Assembly: GCA_949358305.1 (NCBI GenBank)
Contig: OX442318.1
Coordinates: forward strand, 14,242,517-14,306,516
Origin: Strigamia acuminata
Lineage: Eukaryota; Arthropoda; Chilopoda; Geophilomorpha; Linotaeniidae
Direction: 5' to 3'
Length of the DNA stretch: 64,000 nt
The notes beneath the pieces were generated by a model. It was not told where the DNA came from. It worked only from the letters and a program-made list of their open reading frames with translations, and did not search any database. How positions within the stretch are numbered: the first letter of the stretch is position 1; every line of letters begins with the position of its first letter. The position numbers were made by a program, and so were the translations under genes. Below, piece after piece: positions 1-11,785 of the stretch.

Positions 1-1460
1 CTGCGGCGAACCGAAGACCTCTCGTGGGCGAGAAATAAACTACAAAGCCAACAATTCATAGTCTAGCGGATACCTTTTAATTACTCGCGAGGTTTTCCCA
101 CTTTCCCTCGCTTTCACCTCCGCTTTTAGAACTCGACTCCCACAATCACACATGTCAGATCGAGTCGAAAAATCTTTCTATTATTCTCGAATAACCGCTT
201 GGAAAAATATGTTGGCGGAGTTGGAGCGCGGCCAAAACAAACCGATAGGAAGAGAGGAATTCTGTGTGACAAAGTCAGAATCTTATCCCACTCTAAGACA
301 AAAGAACCCATTTTCTATATCAGGTTTTTGTAAATAAAACTGCTTTCTTTTCGCTTTTTTTCCTATCATTCCCATTATTTCGCAGGTAAATATTGGGTTT
401 CTTGCTCGCAAAGAAAAATGCTTTCCAAGAAATCAATAAGTTGGATGCGATGTCCAACACGCCTAATTATCAAACAACGCGGTATCCTTTAGCACACGGG
501 TCTAAATTGGCCAAAACAACTAAATTCAATATAGAAATTAGGGTTGCACCAAATATTCGGTTTACATTCGGTTATTCGGCATATTCGGCCAATAAACTGA
601 ATATTCTGTATTTGGAAATTAACCAAAATTACGAAAATAAATGTAGAAATTGAATAAAACGACTAAAATGTCAAACCACGCATTCAAATTTCAAACAAAG
701 TGAAACCCCATTTGAACGACGTTCATGCAAATATAAACACATACAATTGCGTCAATGTGTTTTCATAAGAGAACAATGTGGGGATTCAAATTCTCCTACA
801 GGTGATGCAACCTGTCAAACAGCATTGTGTTTGCTGCGGCGCTTCTACGTATATAGATCCTTAATGTTGGATAATCGAATTAGCTGATTACTAACAATTT
901 ATTTCAGCTTGGAACACAACAGCAACTAGTGTCAACACATTTTATTTTTGACTTTATGGAGAAGCCTAAGCACGTGCCCACTGCCCAGCGAACCCACCAC
1001 TTAACACGTCACTGATAAGCAGCAATTAAAATTTGAAAAGGTTTAAACAAAATACTGAATACGGTTCGTTCAATATTAAAGTGTTAGGCGTATTGCAGTT
1101 TGATATAATCAGACATGCTGCCGTGCAATTTAAATTTGAAAATTTCATCATTTATTGTGCTACTCAGAAATTTTACCACTGAAAGCACGGCCGGGGTTAA
1201 TGGAACTCAATTAATATCAATTATCGCAACCAAACTTAATCCACCAGAAGGTTTAAACAGTCGCAAAATTGCGCCTTAGCGAGTATTTCACGAGCTGTAC
1301 GTTTTGAAGATATTCTGGAGGCAACCATTTTGTTACCACTAAATCATTGTATACTCATTTAATCTTCTCGTTGCCTAGACATAGTTTCATCCTCCATTTG
1401 AGAATCATTTCAAACCATTTAAAATCATATTTCCCAATGATTACGCGTGGTCGGTCGATT
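1..1460. other. Non-coding AT-rich DNA
   Basis: No reading frame here looks like a real gene; the open stretches are under 90 codons and low in complexity. At about 538-610 the sequence starts TAGGGTTGCACC and continues with repeated ATTCGG motifs, which resembles a hAT-type transposon end. No matching opposite end was found, so this would be a fragment. Confidence 0.5.
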
Positions 1461-1992
1461 CAATTATATGTCATCTTGGCAATAAATGTTGTTAACTTAA
1501 GGCTTGTCCAATAATAATAAATAAAAACTAGAACAACAAAGAAAAAAAAGCTATGGGGGGAGGGTTCAGTCCCCGCACTTCCCCTGGTCTATCTAAAGAC
1601 CTAATCTCCAGTCCAATTTTACTCTGCTTTCGACATTCGACAATGACAGGTTGCGTGGACAAAAGAAGTCTACTTATCTCATTCTCCATGCGGCGGATTG
1701 GTCCTCCTCATCTGTATATTTTCAATCACTATCGTATTATCCCACTTTAAGCGACATGCCACGAAAAGTAAAATTACGAAATTTTAGAAATTTTACTTAT
1801 AAATGCCGGTAAAAATGACGATATTAAACGAGGTTCGCCATGAGTGTGGTCACACCCGCACTATGGCGGCATGCCACTTAAAGCAAGGTAAAACGGTATA
1901 ATCATCCGGTGGGCCAGATTTCTTCTAATTTTACTACCGCTGTTCTTGGAGCCTATGTTAACAACAGTTATTGCCAAGATGACATGTAATTG
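1461..1992. mobile_element. Composite inverted-repeat element with an inner MITE
   Basis: A 36-bp arm at 1461-1496 is repeated in inverted orientation at 1957-1992 with two mismatches. Between the arms lies a separate TIR element (1731-1900). The arrangement looks like a small non-autonomous DNA transposon that received a second insertion. No coding capacity is visible, and the transposon superfamily of the outer element is not identified. Confidence 0.6.
1731..1900. mobile_element. MITE, CGTATTA-type TIR family, copy A
   Basis: About 30-bp terminal inverted repeats: the left begins ATCGTATTATCCCACTTTAA and the right is its diverged reverse complement ending in ACGGTAT. The interior holds a short palindrome (1767-1794) and a single AATGCCGGTAAAA unit, both shared with the copy near 20 kb. 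No ORF. Confidence 0.6.
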
Positions 1993-3438
1993 GATATTTT
2001 GTTAAGATCTAACATAAAGTATTAATTATGTTAATCTGCAATAAATGTTATTACTATCCCACCTTAATAGAATTGTTAAATTTCTAATCCTCCACACGCT
2101 TTATTTTATTTTTAGATTGCCATTACTCTGTATTCATTGCTAAAGAAATAAAGTAGAATGCTATTTATTATGAAGAGAATTTCTGACGTCCTATTTCTCT
2201 CCAGTTCTTATAAAAATTGGACTGAGGTCTGTAGTTTTATCTTTGCTGTGCCAGATTAATTTATTGGTATTGGACAGCATTTATTGACTATTCATATAAT
2301 TAAAATTTTGCATTAAATCTTAAGAAAAACAATGAAGTTTTAACACTTCAGCTTTAATTGACAACGCATTTTTTTTCATTTACAATTTTCCTCACCCAAA
2401 CCCTATTACACAATCCACTTAAACAACCAACTTTATATTACCCTCATTTCATATCACATCATGTGATCTACCAGCTGCTGCTTCTCGGCTTCTCATATAC
2501 CCATCACCCATCTTCCCACCCCCAAACCACCCTTAAAAATCCTCGATAAAACCTCTCCGTGATACTAATCAGAAATGATCTCCAGAAATTACTGACACAC
2601 GCTGAATGTGATACCAAACTCATTTCAGGCAAACCACTGCTGCAGGCATATCAATAACAAGTGTAAAATTTGAATTTTTCACTTCAAAATTGCAGATAAG
2701 GTTGGCTTCTTTAATCACAACCATGTAATATTCCCTGGTCGCTTGGCAATTGCTTCCTGTTGATAAGGGTTTTCTTTTCTCCATACATACCCCCTCTCTA
2801 TGCCTTGTGTCGTTTCCTCTCTTTCGCTTTCTCTCTTTCGCTTTCTCTCTCTCTCTCTTTCTCTCTCTATCTCTGTTTGCTTTTCTTCTGTTAATCCATT
2901 ACCAGAAACAAAGTTCTATGGCATGTGCGATGCAATTACCATTCACCAAATGCAAAGCAGGAAATGTTGCCTTTTTTCCTTTCTCCTCCTTTCCATTTTG
3001 CGGTTTGTCAATTGAGCAAAATTACAATCCTCCAGCACCTACAGTTGTACACGAAGACTCCCTTGTTTGTCCATTACATCAAAGCGTGCATTACATCGTT
3101 TAGAGAACATTCTTTCCTACTATTTCCAACTCAATTAAACCTCCAGAGAATTTTCCCGCAGTAACTGACTTTTTTCGTTTATGAAATTTCACGTTAGTCA
3201 AACTTTGTTAACCCGCTTGGATTTTCGCCAAGTATTTTAGATTAGGTTAATTTTATGCTCAAAATATACCAATTCCGTACGCGTACAGGAATCTTTATCG
3301 AAATCCCGAGTATGTAATTCTATAAGTGTGCATTTACATACTCTGGATTTCCGTAAAGTCCCAATTAAATTCAAATGTCTACTAATTACCGCAGATAAAA
3401 TCTTCAATCAGAGAATCTTCACTTAAAATCACGATACA
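1993..3438. other. Non-coding DNA with a pyrimidine microsatellite
   Basis: Nothing gene-like is visible. Positions about 2813-2873 are a degenerate CT/CTTT tract. The open frames across it (Ser/Leu/Phe-rich) come from the tract itself. Otherwise unremarkable AT-rich sequence. Confidence 0.5.
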
Positions 3439-3548
3439 ATTGCTACGTTTGCAATAAAAGAAACAGTGAAGATAATGTAAGCTTATATTGGTTTCATCTA
3501 AACAGCATACATTATCTTCACTGTTTCTTTTATTGCAAACGTAGCAAT
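3439..3548. repeat. Perfect 41-bp-stem hairpin
   Basis: Positions 3439-3479 are exactly the reverse complement of 3508-3548 (41 of 41), separated by a 28-bp loop (3480-3507). A transcript from either strand would fold into a long perfect hairpin. It could be a foldback MITE or a hairpin small-RNA precursor. No target-site duplication is evident, so the origin is undecided. Confidence 0.85.
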
Positions 3549-4138
3549 AGACCATTGGAAAATTATGACATAATGCACTTTGGCTTCGCTCACAATAATG
3601 TTATTTTGCAATTGCTTTGTGCATGCTTTATCCCGTAGTCTAGACTTATCTTATTTAGGCTCCATACGTAATTAGAATGTACATACATAAAAACATAACT
3701 AAATCACCACTAAATAATCTGAATCACTCCGCAGCTGCCATGAAAGCCACCATGTTTGTATTTGTACGAGACAGCAGGACTCTAAAACCGAGTGTACCCA
3801 CAACACATGTACTCCAACACAGAGTTCATTCCCCCAGATTAACTATTTAATCTGGTATGTAACCCATTACTACCAGCAGGTGCAAATCGCCATCTGTAAG
3901 TCTGAACCGTGCACGGACTGTAGACTTTTTGAACCAAAGCATTTTTTCGTGTCAATACACACTTCCTGAAATTAATCGATTGTTTTTCACCCTACAGTAT
4001 CTGGATGCCAAAATTAGCATAGTCATACACATGATTTGTAAAAATAATAACAGGTTATATTATGGTATTTTTCACCTGTTTGGAATTTGGCCCGACTCTT
4101 TTTTGCCCATATAAACATTTCTAAAAACTGGTTGCGTC
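3549..4138. other. Non-coding DNA
   Basis: No supported gene, RNA or repeat seen. Confidence 0.4.
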
Positions 4139-5085
4139 CCAGTGTTGTAACTCATTCACTAAATTGTTGACGACGTTCACGTTCAATTTCACAACCATGT
4201 GAACGCATTCGCGTTCATACAGGTTTTTAGAAAGTGAACAATGTTCAAGTTCACATTTATTTGCCATAAATCTTTTTAGCCCCAAAACCAGCGGTTTTAG
4301 CCCCAAAATCAACATTGTAGACCAATTTATCGTTATACCTTGTTTACACCAAAGTTTTGGATCTCATCCGAAGCTGCGGATGTAGATCTACTTGTATGAT
4401 GGGTGCGAACACTGATCTCGGTTCACAGATCTAGATCCGTGTGCCCAACAACTCCGTTCCCCAATCGAGTTCCCACATTTAGGCTCGGCGATTAGATCCA
4501 GATTGGAAACAGACTGTGCAGGCACAAGTCTGTAGATTTCCATTGTTCGCACAATTCGATAACAAAATCCAAAACTGTTTTGTGTTTTTGTACATTTAGA
4601 TTTTAGAATAAGTATATTTAAAATAAATTTAAAAAATAAATTAATAACAATAAAAATGAATAAATTCGAATCATGTAGGCAGCTGTTGTAGCGAGGTGTT
4701 CCTAAAACCTGTTGCTACTAAAACCCGGTTTTGTTTGATTGAATCAACTTTTTGGTGCGAACACAACATTATCTGGGTGAATATTGGAACTCGGTTCAGT
4801 TAGATCTGATCGGTGGTGTAAACAAGGTATTACAATGACGATTATTGGCCTACAAAAAGTCGATTTTTGGGTTAAAAACGTTGATTTTCGTGCTAAACCT
4901 GTCAATTTTCTAAACGTCGCAACGACAAACTTTTGTCAAGACCGGTACCGTCGACCGTGACGAACGTTCGTCATTGTGACGTTACAGAAATCGACGATTT
5001 TATTCGCGGTGTGGTGATTACTTTCACCCCAGTGACCTTTGTTCAATTTCATGAACGTATGAACCGTCGTGCATAACAACACTGC
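4139..5085. mobile_element. Nested foldback element with hAT-like ends
   Basis: The outer ends read CAGTGTTGT (4139) and ACAACACTG (ending 5085), a hAT-like terminus. Inner sequences, including the CCCCAAAATCAAC and GTTGATTTT blocks, are also arranged as inverted pairs. A second set of perfect 16-bp inverted repeats (4335-4350 and 4815-4830, core CCTTGTTTACACC) marks a probable inner element. No transposase ORF is present. The flanking 8-mers match only partly, so the insertion is old or the boundaries are approximate. Confidence 0.5.
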
Positions 5086-5739
5086 ATCTTACAATCAACG
5101 ACATCTTAGACTCGAACAAATATGGTAAGTTGGGTACTATTGAATAACAAAAATAAAATCAATATGCAACAATATTAACAAACTTTCGTGTTCCATTTGG
5201 ATCAATTTAATTTTCAATTTCAATTTAAAGTGCAGTTTTAAAGTGTATCACTTGTACGTGTCAATTGATTGTGAAGTAGCCTTAAGCTACGAGTAATTTC
5301 ATTTTAAATTTTTCCTCAACATATATAAGTTTTCAATCCATTTATCTAGACTCAATTTCAAAACGAAAATGCTTGAAACATTGCCAAGACTAAAGTAAAC
5401 TTCTACAAATAATAATTCAAAATAATTTTGCCGCAGTCTCCAACTGAAACGCAAACAGTTTCACTAATCCAAACTCTCACAAAATACAGACATTAGGGGC
5501 GTTCAATTTGGCGAAATGCAAATAAAAAGTAACAACAATTAAGTGCATTCATTCATAAGTACATTTTTTCTTCTTTATGGAAAAGAAAGAAGAGGAAATA
5601 TTTGACTTTTCATTTTTAAAGTGGATGCACCTAATATAAGAAGCATTGAAAAGCCCAATCAATTAATTTGACCTAAAATTTAAATTTAAAAAAAAATACT
5701 TCTTAGGTATATCATTTTATATTAATCGTCAGGAGTCGG
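5086..5739. other. Non-coding DNA
   Basis: AT-rich, no supported gene or RNA. Confidence 0.4.
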
Positions 5740-5821
5740 TCTGCTCCGGAACCGGTGGACAGATTCTAATCCGAAAAGTGCAGCTCAATGCCAAGAGGTG
5801 AGACGGCTACTTTTCGGATTA
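5740..5821. other. Two adjacent hairpins in a GC-richer patch
   Basis: Hairpin 1 (5740-5763) pairs TCTG/CAGA and CCGG/CCGG around an AA loop. Hairpin 2 pairs 5767-5779 with 5809-5821, a perfect 13-bp stem (TAATCCGAAAAGT) with a 29-nt loop. The patch is clearly richer in GC than its surroundings. It may be a structured RNA or a SINE/foldback relic; I do not recognise an RNA family. Confidence 0.45.
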
Positions 5822-5860
5822 AGTTCATCAATATTAACATTAATATTAATATTAATGTAT

Positions 5861-6282
5861 TACCGTATTACATCACATTAACCCGCATGTCAGTGTAGTG
5901 CCGAGAAAACTTCGTTTTTAACGGCATCCCGGTGTAAGCGAGTACAAATTTTTCTAAATGAGAATTCAGCCAAAACAAGCATAAAATCCTTTTTAGATCT
6001 TCAAAATGTAAGAAATTGCCTTAAATTTCTATAAATTTACCCAGATTTTATTAAAAATCAGCTGAAATAAAGGAAAACTTAAATTTTAGGTCCAAAAACA
6101 CATGTAATTATTCATCCAGATCCCTAATACTAAAAAACACAAAAAACCCACTTTTTCACTTCTACCGGCATGTTTTGCTTTATACTGGCATGTCGGTATA
6201 AACTTTTTGTACGCAATTTTAAAAACCTGGTAAACCCAAAAACATGCCCAACGTCTGCCGCTTTATGCGAGGTAATACGGTA
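5861..6282. mobile_element. MITE, CGTATTA-type TIR family, copy B
   Basis: The left terminus TACCGTATTACATCACATTA at 5861 mirrors the right terminus (…GAGGTAATACGGTA ending 6282). Interior sequence is non-coding, with repeated GGCATGT motifs. Belongs with the copies at 1731, 7564 and about 19980. Confidence 0.6.
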
Positions 6283-7563
6283 ACAATACTTTTTTCTTGT
6301 TAATATTGTTGATAGTTTTCATGAGTTTGTAGAAATAACCCAAGATGGCATCAACGTATTAATTCTGCATAATGATGTAATGCCTAATGAACAATTGTCT
6401 GAAGATAAACCTAATTTGCAGTTCGAATTAGTTCTGCTTGCATTTTTTTCAATTTTAAGAAAACTGATAAGGTCAGGATTATTGGGGATACCAGTCGCCC
6501 CCCCCCCCCCTCCTCAACAGAACATGCAAATAAAACAAATTATGCGCCATTTTTTAAAACTTTTTTTACAGTGGTCTTAAAATGGCGGAATGGACTTTAC
6601 ACATTTTTTTTTATATCTCAAGAACTGATCAACCGATAAGATGAGTGGGTTTGCTAGTTTGTGTTGAAAACATTAAGGTAAGTTATAAACATCGTTGAAT
6701 TTTGTCATCAATCCAAGCTGAAAATCCAAATGGATATTTGCAATGACTGAAACAGAAGTGTTTCAAACCTGATCAAGTGTCAAAAATGACATCACTTTCA
6801 GTTGCAAAAACAGAAGTAACCGACATGGTGTCAAAAACGTCAAAAATGAAGAAGCTCTTAAGAATAGTCCACTAACAAGCTGTCCATCCTAATCCCTTTT
6901 CATAGTTTCCGAAAATCATGAGAGTACCGGTAAAGACCTCCTGTTCGTAACACCTGGGCTTATTGCCATCAGGCTGAAGTTGGCTCAACATTCCATCTGG
7001 ACATTTTATCCAATGCAGTATGTGACAAAATTAATTTAACCGCTTCCATTTTTCATTCTAAAAAGTTCAAATACCAAACCTCATTCAATTCTGGAAATTA
7101 AGTAAGATGTAACCAACTAAAATTAAAGGGAATTTTTATTGAAAACTTTCTTTATGATCCTCACTACCTACAAAATACAACGTACAAAAGTAACGCAAAC
7201 TTCCAGCAAAATGCCAATAAAGTAAAGAAAGAAAATTTTTGTGGAAATCTGCTTGAAATTAACGTTAATAATGCATCAAGGAAATGACACCATTTTCATC
7301 AGCTGTAAGCAGCTCCATCAATAAGTAAAAAATTATTACAAGTGAGGTCACAAAATTTACAACTTCTTAGTGAAGTGAACTCTCTCTTTCTGCGTAGAGT
7401 TTATGCAAGGCAAGTCGTTCTGTGTCGCATTGATTTTGACATTTGATTTTGTAGTTTGAAGAGTGAATGAAGAGACGTGTTCACTTCCGACTTTAAGGTT
7501 GACCGTTTTATCACGAGTAAATAACAATTGATGTTGCCAACCGTATATACATCTAGCATCATT
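6283..7563. other. Non-coding DNA with a poly-C run
   Basis: A 13-base C run lies at 6498-6510. The short frame across it (6380-6580) encodes a proline run from the homopolymer and is not a credible gene. Nothing else supported. Confidence 0.45.
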
Positions 7564-7727
7564 ACCATATTACCCCGCTTTAAGCGCATGCTGCTAAAGC
7601 GCGGGTTTACCCAGACTGCCAGTAAACCCGTTTGTACTAACATTTTCACCAGCATTTGCAAGTGAAATTTCCAAAAGTTGGTAATTTCACTTACAGCGGC
7701 ATGGCGCTTAAAGCGGGATAATACACT
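7564..7727. mobile_element. MITE, CGTATTA-type TIR family, copy C
   Basis: Left terminus CATATTACCCCGCTTTAAGC and right terminus GCTTAAAGCGGGATAATA form inverted repeats of about 28 bp. Inside are GGGTTTACCC palindromic pieces and a GTGAAATT…AATTTCAC inverted pair, as in copy D. The open frame on the minus strand across it is a by-product. Confidence 0.65.
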
Positions 7728-7791
7728 ACTGTGCGTTGTGGATTTAATCCATGCAAAAGTAATTGTAACAAAACACAATAATTAGTACCAT

Positions 7792-7859
7792 GCTACTATT
7801 CGAGGAAGGCTACAATTCGAGGGCAGCTACAATTCGAGGGCGGCTACCATTAGAGGGCG
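7792..7859. repeat. 17-bp minisatellite, four units
   Basis: Four consecutive 17-bp units (7792-7808, 7809-7825, 7826-7842, 7843-7859) with consensus GCTACAATTCGAGGGCG, diverging at one to four positions each. Confidence 0.8.
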
Positions 7860-8623
7860 ACTCTTAATCGGTAAAATACGATAAGTTGGTTTAGACCAAA
7901 TTTGGCTTAGGACTTCCATCGGTGAAAATCGCAACGACAAATTTTGAATAATGTGCTGTGATTATTTTTCCCTTTAGTGTATTTCATTTTCAAGTGCTGA
8001 CAGGAAGATATTGCAATACATGCGGATGTAAGATGTATGGAAATGGGATAACTTTTGTCTACCTGTGTCAACATGCAGCGTCCGGATTACGTGATCAGAA
8101 TGAATATCAGGCAGTTCGAGGTCTTATAGCGAGGGTGTATTCGGGTGGGAGACAATATGACTTTTTTTTCTGCTGCAGATTGCACTGCGACTGTAGGGTG
8201 TACCTAAAAGCCGATATCACAATTCAGCGACATGCAGCAATGTTTTCATATTTTGTCGTATGCATTTTCTATTTTCCATAATACATGTACTTCTTTCTTA
8301 ATTTAGAATGAATAGTCCGTACATTTCAATCTGATCCACTCAATATTTAACCGTGATTTAACATTTCATTTCATCATTTTATGCATGCCACCAAATCGTA
8401 AACAACTTTTTATTCTGTGGGCACATTGAACAGTCGTTTCGAACGATTGAATAATTTAAATTCATTTCGACTGCATCGGCACACTGTTTGCACAAACAAA
8501 GCAATAACAGTCTCCCATTGATTGTGCTACCATCCAGGTCTGGAGAAAAATACTCTGGAAACTGAGTTGAACGTTTTTAGTGCAGTTTGTAAAGGTTATC
8601 AACAAGGTCAAATACACTACGGT
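7860..8623. other. Non-coding DNA
   Basis: Contains a 107-codon cysteine-rich plus-strand frame (7958-8281) with no recognisable domain, listed under rejected items. Nothing else supported. Confidence 0.4.
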
Positions 8624-8997
8624 AGTTGCATCCAAAAACTCTAAAACGCCCCGTTTCTGTCATTTCGTGTCTACAATTGGAGATGTCTAGAAATACAGAA
8701 ATGCATACGAAAATTTTATTGTGCATGAATAGCCAAAATTGGCTACTAAATGCACAAATCTAAAAATTCATAAAATAAATCGATAAATTGCCATTTTTAT
8801 GTAAAAAATGCTGATTTTTGCATTTAACACGTACAACCAATTCTGTTTGTACACAATTTTTGATTTAACACGATTTTTTATAAAGATTTTTTTAAAAGTA
8901 CACATTAGTTGCATTCAAAAGTCGTGTTTTAACATCACAAAACAAAAACGCAAACACGTACAACAACACCTACAACACTAGTTTTTGAATGCAGCTA
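8624..8997. mobile_element. Foldback repeat with TTGCAT(T/C)CAAAA ends
   Basis: AGTTGCATCCAAAAACT at about 8625-8641 and AGTTGCATTCAAAA at about 8908-8921 are both inverted relative to TTTTTGAATGCAGCT at about 8982-8996. The segment 8929-8960 (ACATCACAAAACAAAAAC core) recurs at about 38148-38175, beside the first LTR element. Non-coding and non-autonomous. Confidence 0.5.
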
Positions 8998-9116
8998 GTC
9001 TTTTTTGACATGCTCTTTTTTACAGTTTTTTCTGGAATGTGTCCATCATGTAAAAACAGCATTGGGTGTATAGGTATTACAAGTATGTGCGAATGCGAAC
9101 CAATTTTTACCTCACT

Positions 9117-9134
9117 CCCCCCCCCCCCCCCCCC
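9117..9134 (+). repeat. Poly-C run (18 bases)
   Basis: Uninterrupted run of 18 C. Confidence 0.95.
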
Positions 9135-11727
9135 ATTTGGGTATTTATTAGGTGTTTAAAACTCGCACTATTCACTTAAATAATATTTTTTTATTTTGCA
9201 TAATTGTATATTTTTACTGCATAAATTAGAATTTTTGGTGCATATTGTGTGCGCAAGAAACGAATTTTAATATCTGGCTTTATCAATGTCATTTTCTGAA
9301 GATGCTAATTTCTTGCTGTAAAAGCGACGAAAACATGAACGGTGGTTCAGTGTTTTAGCGAAGCAGAAACGGTTTAGAATTATTTAAAATTTTAGAATCA
9401 TTGAATGGAGAGCTATTTCTCAAAGGAAACATAAAAACCTAAAATTGTTAATAAAAAATTTAAGCCCTTAGGTTTATCATGTTCCAATAATAAAACTACA
9501 CCTAGGTAAAATGAAATAAATAAAATAAATAAATAAATAAAATTGTTCTATCGACGTTAAAGGTCAGTAAGCAATGGGAGTTTGTCGCTTCGTTTGTAAA
9601 TGCAGTGTGTGGTAAGAGCGCGTGGTTGGCAATACTGGAAATCCGATGCACTTGGGAATGTTCCATCTCAAGTGCATTCATTCTCTTCCTAAACTTTTTA
9701 TTTACTTTCCCACATTATTAAGTTGTTCAACATCCTCCAATATTTTTATGAAATCCCTCAAGTGAACCCAAATTGCTCAGCAATGTAAGAAAGAATAAGA
9801 AATGCATATCACCAATTTGGATAAGGTTAAACAAATGCTTGTCCAAAATTATTTTTCAAAGTGACACTTAGCTAATTAGCACATTTCTACATAATTATTA
9901 AAACATAACATTTGCTTAAGAGATTGGATTTGACTAGATTAAATGTTGGTTGAGACCATCACTTGGCCAAATATTTGTATTCCTCTGCCAAGTGATAAAT
10001 TCAACCGGTGGATTTTCCAAACTTAAACCTGAATTAGCTTTGGCAACAAGCAAACCTACACCCTTACACAGAAGCAATTCCAGCACATAGTTTGCATTTT
10101 GACCACCAAAACAAATGCATTCAAATTGGTTAAGAAAAATCTGCTTAAATGTTTCAAGTTGATAACCGCATTTTCACTTCAAGATGTCACTTTGTCTACA
10201 TCAGTGCAAATAAGTCAGGTGTGTAACCGATTAATTATAAACTTGAAAAGCCACATTTAATCTCATACAACCTGAACTGCAGAAAAATTGGGTTTGTTTT
10301 AAAATTTCACCACAACTGACTTGTAAATGTGATACCGGTCCGCGACACATTGAAACAAAAAATAGCGGTCCGCTACATTACATAGTTTGAGAAGCGCTGT
10401 GTTAGCCCACCGCAGTCATTAAGTAGTGGTCAGTTTGCTGGATATCATCATCATTAGCCCATTTTAAATTAAAACAAATTGTGCCAACCTATTGATAGTC
10501 ATGTTTGTCGACCTAATGAAGATTCCGGTTAACTTTTCTCTGTTCCAATGGCATGACCAGTTATCATCCATTAAATCATCAGTAAAATGCTTTATATGGA
10601 TTTTCTTTTATTGTCTATTTTAATTGCAATTAACCTTTAAAAGACGTAAAGAACACTGCAATCAAAACAATATTAATCCTTCGATTGACAGTTTCCAGCT
10701 CCATTTAATTATCCTGATGAAAATTGATCTGAAATGAAGCTCGACTAATATTTTTTCTCTTTTAGCTGATTAAAATAAAATAAAAAAGATGTTTTATTTT
10801 CTGCTGTAACTGATTTGACATCACATTTTTGACATCTCTTCTCAACTGTCAAATTACAACATCTCAAATGGCACGGTAAATTTAATAATAAAAAAAAAGA
10901 AAAATCAAAATAATAAAAATCAACATCAAAGTTGAACGGTAACCAGATGTCCAGTAAAATTTAAAACCCCAACTCAGGATAAAAAATAAATGAAATTCAA
11001 AAAGGAATAAAAGTGACACTTTTAATACGGCGGAACAAAGTAGCACAGTTTCGCACAATCGGTAAAAACATTAAACAATTTTCCACCACATGTATCGGTG
11101 AATTCAGAAGGCCCCGACGTTCAAGCAGTAAATCAAATGCAAATCCAGCAAATCAGCTGCAAATACAATCGATTCTACGACTCAACTTGCAACCCACATG
11201 GTTCAAAAATACATTGAAATTATATCGCAATGTATTTTGGAATGCATCGGGTATCGCAACAACACCTTTCGTAACACAGTTACAATTTTACTTTACCGGC
11301 CACCTCTCAGATCATCTCCAAATTTTGTATTTAGGAGTAACACATTTTTGGTTTGCAAATGATAATACATTTTGTAAAATGTATTAGGAAATCTATTCCC
11401 GATATTATTATTTGTCAAATATTAAACGCAATTTCAAAACGAATTTCTTCAATTGTATTGGAACAATTTTAATGACGAGACAAGCGAAACTTTCTCATCG
11501 ATCACTCCATCCCTCACGGTCAACACCACCTAACATTTACGAAACAAATACAAACCCAACTTGTTTACCCATTTGAATTGAACCGCCATTTAGAAAATAA
11601 ATAAAAATAAAAATAAATCAAAAAAATAAATCTTTCTTTCTCTCGCAACTTCCTACCTGAATTGGATGCGAGCCAAACAGCGCAGAAATAACAAATCAAG
11701 TGTCCTTGCATCATGTTGGAATTTTCA
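9135..11727. other. Non-coding DNA with a hAT-like terminal fragment
   Basis: At about 10330-10399 the minus strand reads as a hAT-type end, beginning CAGCGCTTCTCAAACTATG and containing GCGGACCGC; no partner end was seen. The 124-codon plus frame at 11013-11387 has no domain and ordinary AT-rich composition, so I do not call it a gene. Confidence 0.4.
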
Positions 11728-11785
11728 CGTTTTCCTCTTTTCTTTTCTTTTCTTTTCTTTTCCTTTCCTTTCTTTTCGTTTCCTA
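11728..11785 (+). repeat. TTTTC microsatellite
   Basis: Tandem TTTTC/TTTCC pentamers, imperfect towards the end. Confidence 0.8.

Noticed and set aside
2750-3103. 117-codon Ser/Leu/Phe-rich plus frame
   Set aside because: Produced by the CT-rich microsatellite.
7958-8281. 107-codon cysteine-rich plus frame
   Set aside because: Cys/His spacing fits no known zinc-binding pattern, and the frame sits in repeat-rich DNA with no splice or promoter support.
10709-10740. Hammerhead-like CTGATGA … GAAA
   Set aside because: The bases between the motifs cannot form stem II, and stems I and III are missing.
11013-11387. 124-codon plus frame
   Set aside because: No domain, and composition is like the surrounding non-coding DNA.
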